Assembly (NCBI RefSeq): GCF_007859315.1
Contig: NZ_VOHA01000016.1
Span: forward strand, 1-64,000
DNA length: 64,000 nt
DNA from: Reyranella sp. CPCC 100927
GTDB taxonomy: Bacteria; Pseudomonadota; Alphaproteobacteria; Reyranellales; Reyranellaceae
Reading direction: 5' to 3'
The notes under the pieces: generated by a model
What the model was told of the DNA's origin: nothing
The model's input: the letters and a program-made list of their open reading frames with translations, nothing else
Databases searched by the model: none
Translations under genes and position numbers: made by a program
Shown: positions 1-6,658 of the stretch, one piece after another
Layout: the number at the start of each line of letters is the position of its first letter
Numbering within the stretch: position 1 is the first letter of the stretch

Positions 1-1212
1 CGGCGGCGTTTCCGCCGGCGCTCCCGGCCGTCGCGGCAGATGCAGGATCCGCGCGCTGGTGGCCGAGGCGGCGGCCGCGGCCGGCACCGGTGTTTGTGCC
101 GGCGGCGCAACCGGTGCGGCGGCCGGCACCGGTGCAGGTGACTCGCCCGGTGGAGGCGCAGCGGCGGCAGGTTGTCCGAACACAGGCTCGACCCGCGAGA
201 CATCGACGTGGGCAGTGCCCCGCTCGCGACCGAAGACGCGCGCCAGGAGTGACGACAGGGGTGGCAGCGACGACCGCTTCGCCGCGGCGCGGGGCGCCAT
301 CGGCGGAATGTCCAGGGACGGCGGTGCGTCGGGAATCGCCTCCACCGGCTTGAGATCGGCGATCGGCGACAACGGCGCGTCGACCATCAGCGTGTCGCGC
401 CCCGGCAAGGGCTGTCCATGCTCCGGAATGCCGGTGAACCGGGCGGGATCATACTGCGACGCATCGATCTCGCCGGGGACATCGGCATAGCCGATGGTGG
501 GCTGCGGTGCCTCCGCTTCGGCCGGCATCTCGCGCTCCGGACGGCCGCGCCACACGGCGACGCCGGCGCGCAGCAGCATCTTCAGCAGCGAGAACGGCAA
601 TAGCAGCAGCCGCATGGCAACCGGCAGGTGGCCGCGCTTCATGCCGATCGCCGGCACCATCAGCAGGACCGCGGCGATCGCCGTGATTGGCGGCAGGAAA
701 TCCAGCAACCAACCGTCGGAGTAGGTGAGCGTGAGTTCCTTGAAGCGGGATGCCACGGCCGCGCCGGTCACGCCGCCCGGCCCGGCATGCGGCGTCCAGT
801 GCCCGATGGCATCGAGTGCCGATGCGGCGCTGGAGGCGAGCAAGGTCGCCAGCAGGAGCAGTGCCAGGCGCAGGCCGAAGAACGGCAGCGCGTGACGGCG
901 CATCAACATGATGCCCCATGCCGATAGCGCCACCGGTACCAGCAGCGAGCCCAGCCCCAGGCTCTGCATCATCACGTCGGCAAACGTGGCACCGGGAACC
1001 CCGAAGAGGTTGCGGGGCGCAAAGCCGGTGGCGCGATTGAGCGACGGATCCGTCGAATGGTAGGTAATGAGCGCCACCAGCGACGCAACGCCGATCGCCG
1101 CCGTCGCCAGCCCGACGATTTCCATCGCGCGGTGACGGAAGAACAGCGCCGTGCCGCCAGGCAGGAACCTGCCCGCAGCCGTGGCCGAATGCCTCAAGCT
1201 CGCCAGTGCCAT
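1..1212 (-). CDS. ftsK: DNA translocase FtsK, N-terminal part (runs off the window)
   Basis: The minus-strand frame is open from the ATG at 1212 to the window edge (about 404 codons) with no stop, so only the N-terminal part is present. FtsK is the septal DNA pump that clears and sorts chromosome termini at division. The N-terminus has about four hydrophobic segments. The first ends in the typical FtsK periplasmic signature ITYHSTDPSLNRATG (about residues 55-69). After the membrane part comes a Pro/Ala-rich linker that is still running at position 1. The RecA-like motor and gamma domain lie outside the window. The start lies 2 bp after the stop of the upstream aminotransferase gene, so the two are very likely cotranscribed. 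The identification rests on the signature and domain layout; the motor motifs cannot be checked here. Confidence 0.85.
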   Translation of the reverse strand, partial: MALASLRHSATAAGRFLPGGTALFFRHRAMEIVGLATAAIGVASLVALITYHSTDPSLNRATGFAPRNLFGVPGATFADVMMQSLGLGSLLVPVALSAWGIMLMRRHALPFFGLRLALLLLATLLASSAASALDAIGHWTPHAGPGGVTGAAVASRFKELTLTYSDGWLLDFLPPITAIAAVLLMVPAIGMKRGHLPVAMRLLLLPFSLLKMLLRAGVAVWRGRPEREMPAEAEAPQPTIGYADVPGEIDASQYDPARFTGIPEHGQPLPGRDTLMVDAPLSPIADLKPVEAIPDAPPSLDIPPMAPRAAAKRSSLPPLSSLLARVFGRERGTAHVDVSRVEPVFGQPAAAAPPPGESPAPVPAAAPVAPPAQTPVPAAAAASATSARILHLPRRPGAPAETPP

Positions 1213-1214
1213 GG

Positions 1215-2414
1215 CTATAGCAACTCCGCGATGCGTGTCAGCGCCGTGCGCGTGGTTTCGAGGTCCTGCACCATCGCCACGCGGATATAGCGCTTGCCTG
1301 GGTTCACACCGTCCACCTCGCGCGCGACATAGGCTCCCGGCAGGACCTTGATGCCGCCGTCGGCCCACAGCTTGCGGGTGACGGCTTCGCCGTCACCCAC
1401 GTCGAGCCACAGGAAGAAGCCGCCGTCGGGCGTGAAGAAGCCACCCTTGTTGTGCAGGATCGACTTCGCCAGCTGGAACTTCGCCCGATAGCCGTCGCGG
1501 ATGGTCTCGACATGCGCCTCGTCGCGCCACAGGGCCGCCGAGGCATTCTGGATGGGAATCGGTACCTGCACGCCGCCGTAGGTCTTCCAGCGCAGCATCA
1601 TGGCGACGATCTTGGGATCGCCGGCGACGAAGCCGCTGCGCATCCCCGCCGCATTCGAGCGCTTCGACAACGAATGGAACACCGCCACGTTGGCGAACGG
1701 GTTACGGCCGCCGGTCTCGTCCATCGCCAGCGCCGCCTGCAATCCGCCCGACGGCGCGGTGTTGTTGTAGATCTCGGCATAGCATTCGTCGATCGCCAGC
1801 ACCGCGTCGTGGCGCCGGCACTGATCGATCAGCTTCTGCAGGTAGGGCAGCGACGCCATCGCGCCCTGCGGGTTGCCGGGCGAGCACAGGTAGACGAGCG
1901 CCGTGCGCTTCCACGTCTCCGTCGGCACCGAATCGAAATCGGGCATGAAGCCGCTGCCGGCATCGGCATTGAGAAACAGTGGCGTGCCGCCGGTCAGAAC
2001 CGTGGCGCCGAGATAGACCTGATAGAACGGGTTGGGGATCATGACGACCGGCTGCGCGCCGGCCTTGGACGGCGGCACCGCCACGGTGCCGATGGCGTAG
2101 ACGCCCTCCTTGCTGCCGGCCAGCGGCAGCACATGGCGCGCCGGGTCGAGCACGCCGTCGGCAATACGATATCGACGCTGCAGCCAGCTCACGATGGCGG
2201 CGCACAGATCCGGCGTGCCCTGGTTGGGCGGGTAGCGATTGGTGAAGGCCAGGTCGCGGCTCACAATGTCACGGGCGAACGCCGGAACCGGACCCTGCGG
2301 TTCACCGACCGACATGATGATGGGCTGCGCCGGCGCCGGCAGATCGGCAATCAGCGTGGCGAGCCGCGCAAACGGGTAGTCGTTGAGGTCGGACTCAAGG
2401 CGGGGGTTGATCAT
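1215..2414 (-). CDS. dapC: PLP-dependent class I/II aminotransferase, DapC-like
   Basis: A fold-type I aminotransferase of about 399 residues, probably N-succinyldiaminopimelate aminotransferase of the lysine/peptidoglycan pathway. Visible motifs are the substrate-loop region VGEPQGPVP near the N-terminus, SPGNPQG, the Asp-containing IDECYAE, and the PLP-lysine motif FHSLSKRSNAAGMRSGF. A longer upstream start exists, but the ATG at 2414 has GGAG seven bases upstream and gives the usual family start (MINPRLESDLNDYPFARL). It is the first gene of a tight pair with ftsK. The substrate is inferred from family resemblance and from the common pairing of dapC-like genes with ftsK in alphaproteobacteria; another aminotransferase specificity is possible. 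Confidence 0.85.
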   Translation of the reverse strand: MINPRLESDLNDYPFARLATLIADLPAPAQPIIMSVGEPQGPVPAFARDIVSRDLAFTNRYPPNQGTPDLCAAIVSWLQRRYRIADGVLDPARHVLPLAGSKEGVYAIGTVAVPPSKAGAQPVVMIPNPFYQVYLGATVLTGGTPLFLNADAGSGFMPDFDSVPTETWKRTALVYLCSPGNPQGAMASLPYLQKLIDQCRRHDAVLAIDECYAEIYNNTAPSGGLQAALAMDETGGRNPFANVAVFHSLSKRSNAAGMRSGFVAGDPKIVAMMLRWKTYGGVQVPIPIQNASAALWRDEAHVETIRDGYRAKFQLAKSILHNKGGFFTPDGGFFLWLDVGDGEAVTRKLWADGGIKVLPGAYVAREVDGVNPGKRYIRVAMVQDLETTRTALTRIAELL

Positions 2415-2542
2415 TGCACTCCGGCTTTCCTGTCTTGGCGACCGGACGAGCTTCGCGCCCCCCTTGGCGTCTGGCAACGCCGCGGTGAAATCATGGCCCC
2501 AGCACCCCTTAACAACGAACTATGGGGTGATCTTAAACGACA

Positions 2543-2551
2543 ATTATATCA
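2543..2551 (-). promoter_or_regulatory. Extended -10 promoter candidate for dapC-ftsK
   Basis: An AT-rich island at about 2510-2590 interrupts otherwise GC-rich DNA. On the minus strand it contains TGATATAAT, a perfect TATAAT hexamer preceded by the TGn of an extended -10. No good -35 is visible at 17 bp. A start about 7 bp downstream would give a leader of about 120 nt before the dapC ATG. The rest of 2415-2703 shows no gene; there is a 6-bp hairpin (TCGAGG/CCTCGA) near 2640-2660. Confidence 0.4.
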
Positions 2552-2703
2552 ATAACAAGAACAGGATAGAGTGTTTTTTTAACATGGAATTCAATGGCTT
2601 GCACAAAGCCATCCCCATCCCGCCGCGGCCCGGCGAAGGATCGAGGAGAAACCCTCGACCCTCCCGTTTCGCCGAGCCCGGCGGCATCGGACAGAAAGTG
2701 CCC

Positions 2704-3144
2704 TCAGGCCGCGCACGGCGCGGCGCGGCGGACCCATGTGATGCCGCGCACCGCCACCTGACCGCGCGCGTCGCGATCAAGCTGGGCGCTGATCTCGGCG
2801 CATGTCGGCGTTTCGCCCAGCGGCTTGCCGCGCCCGTCAACCTGGACCAGCGTCAGGCGATGGGAGCAGGCGCCGCTGTCGGCACAGCCGGCCTTCTGTC
2901 GTGTTGCCGAATACTGCTGCAGGAAGGCCGGCGTCCGCACGTGCTCGGCCAGCACCGCCTCGGCATCGGCCTCACGCGTGGGCCGGCGGAACGCCGCAGC
3001 CAAGGCACTGCCGGTCGGGTCGAAGGCTTCGACGTAGCGTCCACCGCTATCGCCGCCACCCGATGAACCCGTCACGCACCCCGTCACACCGGCGGCCAGG
3101 ATCATGATCGCAGCGAAGTAACGCACAGTCTTCGATTCCACCAT
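2704..3144 (-). CDS. Small putative lipoprotein, function unknown
   Basis: A protein of about 146 residues starting at the ATG at 3144, with AAGGG eight bases upstream. It has a short basic N-terminus, a hydrophobic core (YFAAIMILAAGVTGC) and a lipobox-like VTG-Cys, so it is probably exported and lipidated. A Gly/Ser-rich spacer follows. The mature part contains several further cysteines (KAGCADSGACSHR, TPTCAEI), which could form disulfides in the periplasm. I do not recognise the family. It stands alone on the minus strand, about 90 bp downstream of the CopD-like gene, and may be the last gene of that transcript. Confidence 0.6.
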   Translation of the reverse strand: MVESKTVRYFAAIMILAAGVTGCVTGSSGGGDSGGRYVEAFDPTGSALAAAFRRPTREADAEAVLAEHVRTPAFLQQYSATRQKAGCADSGACSHRLTLVQVDGRGKPLGETPTCAEISAQLDRDARGQVAVRGITWVRRAAPCAA

Positions 3145-3234
3145 GGCATATCCCTTTCGTCGCACTGGCAGCGGCGGACGATGGGGCGCCACTTGGGCAG
3201 GTTGATGGCAGCCGCTGGCGCGGCTGCCGTTGTC

Positions 3235-3663
3235 TTACAGAGGCTTGGCTATAGCCAGAATCGCAATCACGGTGATCGCGGCGAGAATGAGCGGCGCGGC
3301 GAAGCGCAGGAACGCCGGCGGCGTCTGCGGCCGGTTGTTGGCCAGGCGACGCAAGGTGCCCGACTGGATGCCATGCACTGCCGACAGCATCACGACAATG
3401 ATGAGCTTGACCCACAACCAGGGCGCCGCGAACCATTTCGCATCGAGCGCCATCACCAGGCCCAGGATCCACACCAGCAGCATGGCGGGCGTCGTCACCC
3501 GGCCGTCCCACGCACGCGCCCGGTTGATCAGACGCGTTTCATCACGCGATCGCGCGCCCGCCGTGGGCGACAGCGACGTCAGGAGCAGCGACAGCACCAG
3601 CATGCCGCCGATCCACGTGATGACGGCGGCGAGGTGCAGCGCCTTGATCAGGAGATAGGTCAC
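3235..3663 (-). CDS. CopD/HemJ-like integral membrane protein
   Basis: A 142-residue protein with four predicted membrane helices. The first helix carries KALHLAAVITWIGGML, the His/Trp-containing pattern seen in the CopD and HemJ (UPF0093) families, whose members bind haem or copper; HemJ oxidises protoporphyrinogen. A second conserved stretch is RARAWDGRVTTPAMLLVWILG. The start is a GTG overlapping the TGA of the upstream DUF3817-like gene (GTGA), so translation is coupled. The length fits HemJ-like proteins, but the copper-transport CopD family is equally compatible, so no gene symbol is given. It may work with the neighbouring membrane protein and NADH dehydrogenase in respiratory or haem metabolism; that is inference. 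Confidence 0.6.
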   Translation of the reverse strand: MTYLLIKALHLAAVITWIGGMLVLSLLLTSLSPTAGARSRDETRLINRARAWDGRVTTPAMLLVWILGLVMALDAKWFAAPWLWVKLIIVVMLSAVHGIQSGTLRRLANNRPQTPPAFLRFAAPLILAAITVIAILAIAKPL

Positions 3664-4067
3664 GACCGCCTCTCGCCGGCCGGCGCCGGTGCAACGACCA
3701 AAGCATCTTCGCGCCGTTGCAGCAGGCGCATGTTCATGAAAGCACCAAACGGAATGAAGGCCACCACGATGAGCCTGACGATCTCGCCGCGTGGCCAGTC
3801 GCCGCTCGATACGGTGCTGATGACCATCCAGAGATAGATCAGAAACGCCACGCCATGGATCGGACCGACGATCGCCGTCGCCGCCGGGTAGCCCGCCAGA
3901 TGTTTCAACGGCACCGCGAGGCAGATCAATACGATGAGCGTCATTCCCTCGAGCAGGGACACCAGCCGCAGCCGTCGCAGCTGCGTCCGCTCGGCCTGTC
4001 GCCAGTCAACCTCTTCGCCCGCCATCACCCGCGCTCTATCAAGAACCGCCGGCAGCGAGAATGACAA
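3660..4067 (-). CDS. DUF3817-type small membrane protein
   Basis: A protein of about 135 residues with three hydrophobic segments. The core, RLRLVSLLEGMTLIVLICL followed by VGPIHGVAFLIYL, matches the pattern of DUF3817 proteins: integral membrane proteins of unknown function, often near respiratory or transport genes. The annotated start is TTG at 4067 with a poor ribosome site; an internal ATG 14 codons later is an alternative, so the N-terminus is uncertain. It overlaps the downstream CopD-like gene by 4 bp and follows the NADH dehydrogenase gene on the same strand at a gap of about 40 bp. The three probably form one transcript. Confidence 0.6.
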   Translation of the reverse strand: MSFSLPAVLDRARVMAGEEVDWRQAERTQLRRLRLVSLLEGMTLIVLICLAVPLKHLAGYPAATAIVGPIHGVAFLIYLWMVISTVSSGDWPRGEIVRLIVVAFIPFGAFMNMRLLQRREDALVVAPAPAGERRS

Positions 4068-4109
4068 ACTTCATTCGAATCCAGCCAAGCACACGGCGGC
4101 GCACGGGCT

Positions 4110-5420
4110 TCAATCCGAATTGGACCCGCCGGTGATCAGGCGCGCGCCGGACTGGAACGTCACGTACGACCACGTCCAGTCCATCAGCACGATCAGACGA
4201 TTGCGGAAGCCGGCCAGGAACATGATGTGCACCAGTCCCCACAGCAGCCAGGCGAACAGGCCCGAGAAGCGGTAGCGCGAGAACAGGTGCGCCACGGCAT
4301 GATTGCGGCCGATGGTCGCCATCGCCCCCCAGTCACGATAGACGAACGGCCGCACCGCCGCGCGCCCGGTGACGCGTGCGCGCAGCAGGTCGGCTACGTA
4401 GGCGCCTTGCTGTTTGGCGACCGGCGCCAGCCCTGGATAGGGGTTGCCGGCCGGATCGAGAGCGAGCGCGGTGTCGCCGATCACGAAAACATTGTCGTGG
4501 CCCGGGACGGACAGATCCGGCTGAACCCTGATCCGCCCGGCCCGATCGGCATCCGCCTTCAACCATTTGGCCGCCGATGACGCCCGCACGCCGGCCGCCC
4601 AGATCACCGTGGCCGACGCGATGCGCTCGCTGCCGACCACGACACCCTCGGCGTCGACCGCCGTGACCGGCACGCCCAGGCGCACCTCGACACCCAGTCG
4701 CTGCAGCGACGTATAGGCGCGCTCCGACAGGGCTTCGGGGAAGGCGGACAGCACGCGCGAGCCGGCCTCGACCAGTACGATGCGCGCCGCACGGGGATCG
4801 ATCTGCCGGAAATCGCGGGCCAGCGCCCGGCGCGCCAGTTCGGCGATGGCGCCGGCCAATTCGACGCCGGTCGGACCGGCGCCGATGATGATGAAATTCA
4901 GCAGGCGCCGGCGCACGGCGGGATCTCGCTCGGTTTCCGCCGCCTCGAAGGCCGTCAGGATGCGGCGGCGAATGGCCGTGGCATCGTCGATTTTCTTCAG
5001 GCCCGGCGCGTATTGTTCCCAGTCGTCGTGGCCGAAGTAAGAGTGTCGCGCACCGGTGGCCAGGATCAGATAGTCATAGCCGACGTCATGGCCGTCGGTG
5101 TGCACCGTGCGGCCCGCGACGTCGACACCGCTGACCCGGCCCATCAGCACGCGCACATTGGCGGCGTCGCGCAGCACACTGCGGATCGGCATCGCAATCT
5201 GTGCCGGCGACAGGCCGGCCGTGGCCACCTGATACAACAGCGGCTGGAAGAGATGATAGTTGCGCCGGTCGATCACCGTGACATCGACCGGGGCACCCGC
5301 CAGGCGCTGGGCCGCCGTCAGGCCGCCGAAGCCAGCACCGACAATGACGACATGCGGACGTCGCGATGCCGGCGGCGATGCGAGGTCGTGGGGTTCCGAG
5401 GCGGACTGCGCATGGGACAT
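4110..5420 (-). CDS. ndh: Type II NADH dehydrogenase (NDH-2), FAD pyridine-nucleotide oxidoreductase
   Basis: About 436 residues. NDH-2 passes electrons from NADH to quinone without pumping protons and sits on the inner face of the membrane. Motifs are the FAD-binding VIVGAGFGGLTAAQRLAG, then RNYHLFQPLLYQVATAGLSP, typical of NDH-2, the second Rossmann motif FIIIGAGPTGVELAGAIAE, and the FAD-ribityl motif DNVFVIGDTA followed by APVAKQQGAYVA. The hydrophobic C-terminus (LFAWLLWGLVHIMFLAGF) is the membrane-anchoring region. The start is uncertain: the ATG at 5420 (MSHAQS) has no clear ribosome site, and a TTG at 5462 would extend it. A second, more divergent NDH-2-like gene lies at 50626-51852. 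Confidence 0.85.
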   Translation of the reverse strand: MSHAQSASEPHDLASPPASRRPHVVIVGAGFGGLTAAQRLAGAPVDVTVIDRRNYHLFQPLLYQVATAGLSPAQIAMPIRSVLRDAANVRVLMGRVSGVDVAGRTVHTDGHDVGYDYLILATGARHSYFGHDDWEQYAPGLKKIDDATAIRRRILTAFEAAETERDPAVRRRLLNFIIIGAGPTGVELAGAIAELARRALARDFRQIDPRAARIVLVEAGSRVLSAFPEALSERAYTSLQRLGVEVRLGVPVTAVDAEGVVVGSERIASATVIWAAGVRASSAAKWLKADADRAGRIRVQPDLSVPGHDNVFVIGDTALALDPAGNPYPGLAPVAKQQGAYVADLLRARVTGRAAVRPFVYRDWGAMATIGRNHAVAHLFSRYRFSGLFAWLLWGLVHIMFLAGFRNRLIVLMDWTWSYVTFQSGARLITGGSNSD

Positions 5421-5591
5421 GGGTCGGTCAAGCACGGTCGCCCGCCCGCCCAGCGCCGTCAACCGCGCGCCATGCCGGCCGATCGATGCGGCGATCGTCC
5501 GCCGGCGGGTTTTCCTTGCCGCTCCCTGGGCAACCTTGCCGATAATGGAAATACTCAGTTCCCATGGCGCAATTCGCCGGTGCTATCGGTT

Positions 5592-5661
5592 CCGGTTGAA
5601 TTCACATCCGGAATTGAACCGGAATTGTGACTTTGTCCAACCGTCCAAAGTGGACTATCCT
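5592..5661 (+). promoter_or_regulatory. Promoter with direct and inverted repeats upstream of the response-regulator operon
   Basis: TTGTCC at 5633-5638 and TATCCT at 5656-5661 are separated by exactly 17 bp, a reasonable housekeeping-type promoter. Overlapping it is the inverted repeat ACTTTG/CAAAGT (5630-5635 and 5646-5651). Just upstream are two direct copies of CCGGAATTG (5608-5616 and 5619-5627) and a related CCGGTTGAATT (5592-5602). The repeats could bind a regulator. CGTCCAA and CTATCCTGG here also occur next to the inverted repeat at 51963-51980. The leader to the first start at 5765 would be about 100 nt. No gene is visible between 5421 and 5764. Confidence 0.45.
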
Positions 5662-5764
5662 GGGTGGGTGTTTTATTTTTGCGCTTCCGTGTGATAATCG
5701 GAGCATCCGAAAACTGTACTTTTGATGTTCCATTCATAAACAGAATTTGACGGAGGTCGCGGCC

Positions 5765-6139
5765 ATGTCTGGCGATGCGATCGTCATCATCGAAGACAAT
5801 GAAGATCTCCGCGACGAGATCGTCGACTATCTCCGTCGTCGCGGTCGTGCGGCGGTCGGTTGCAGGACTCTTGCCGAGGCCCAGGACGTTTGTCGGCAGC
5901 AATCCCCTGCCGTCGTGGTCGCCGACATCCATCTGCCGGATGGCGATGGAGTCACGTTCTGCCGCGACATGGCTGAACGCTATCCGGACATCAAGTGGGT
6001 GCTGATGTCGGGCAACGCCGACCTGGTTCGACAGGGCAACCAGGCACGGACCTCGGCCTTTGCCGTGATCGACAAACCCATCCCTCTGCGTACCCTGGAT
6101 CGCTTCGTCGCCGACGCAACCGTGCGCCGAGCGCGCTAA
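5765..6139 (+). CDS. Single-domain response regulator
   Basis: A 124-residue stand-alone receiver domain, with no output domain. It has the acidic pair (IIEDNED), the phospho-acceptor Asp in VVVADIHLPDGDG, Ser in VLMSGNAD and the conserved Lys in VIDKPI, so it should be phosphorylatable. The ATG at 5765 has GGAGG at good spacing. It is the first gene of an operon with a second receiver (16 bp downstream) and a PAS histidine kinase. With no DNA-binding partner encoded here, it may act in a phosphorelay or by protein-protein contact, in the manner of CheY or DivK. The cognate kinase is most likely the one at 6659. Confidence 0.85.
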   Translation: MSGDAIVIIEDNEDLRDEIVDYLRRRGRAAVGCRTLAEAQDVCRQQSPAVVVADIHLPDGDGVTFCRDMAERYPDIKWVLMSGNADLVRQGNQARTSAFAVIDKPIPLRTLDRFVADATVRRAR

Positions 6140-6155
6140 ACCTGCAGTTGGCACC

Positions 6156-6581
6156 ATGCCTGCCCCGTCCGTCCTGACGATCGTTGTGATCGATGACGAG
6201 GCTGAACTCCTCGGCGAGATCTCGCGTTTCCTGCAGCGGCGCGGACACCGGGTCCACGCCGCCGCCTCGTTCGCCGAAGGCCAGGCCTTGATCGACAGCA
6301 TGATCAATCCCGACGTGCTGATCACCGATGTGCGGATGCCGGGCGGCAGCGGCCTGGACCTGGCGCGCCGGTCGCGCGGACGGCACCCGGCGTGCCACGT
6401 CATCGTCATGACCGGCCATCTCGACCAGAGCCAGATCGGTTCGGCAGAGGAACTCGGCGCCGTCGCCGTGCTCTTCAAGCCGTTCAGTTTCGGCCGCCTC
6501 CTGGCGCTGGTCACCAGCGCCACCGAGCAACGCAACGGCTCTGAGATGCCGGACATCACACACTCGGCATCGGCCGTATAA
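6156..6581 (+). CDS. Response regulator, receiver domain only
   Basis: 141 residues: a receiver domain with the acidic pair (VVIDDEAE), the phospho-Asp in VLITDVRMPGGSGLDLA, Thr in VIVMTGHLD and Lys in LFKPFSF, plus a short polar tail (ATEQRNGSEM) without a recognisable output domain. The receiver resembles FixJ-type receivers (DVRMPG-SGLDL), so it may descend from a truncated FixJ-like regulator. It lies 16 bp after the first receiver gene and about 77 bp before the kinase gene. Two tandem receivers plus one kinase suggest either a branched phosphorelay or one receiver acting as a phosphate sink. Confidence 0.85.
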   Translation: MPAPSVLTIVVIDDEAELLGEISRFLQRRGHRVHAAASFAEGQALIDSMINPDVLITDVRMPGGSGLDLARRSRGRHPACHVIVMTGHLDQSQIGSAEELGAVAVLFKPFSFGRLLALVTSATEQRNGSEMPDITHSASAV

Positions 6582-6658
6582 GGCAGCGCCGCCGGGCCAA
6601 CTCGCGCGGGTCCACACGATCCAACCCATTGTCGACAACGGTTGAAGCGCAGCACGTC

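Noticed and set aside
449-919. Minus-strand frame of 156 codons inside the ftsK region
   Set aside because: It overlaps the continuous ftsK frame on the same strand in another register, is Arg/Ala-rich and has no domain pattern.
1452-2555. Plus-strand frame of 367 codons opposite dapC
   Set aside because: Antisense shadow of a well-supported aminotransferase; composition (Arg/His/Gln-rich) is typical of shadow frames in GC-rich DNA.
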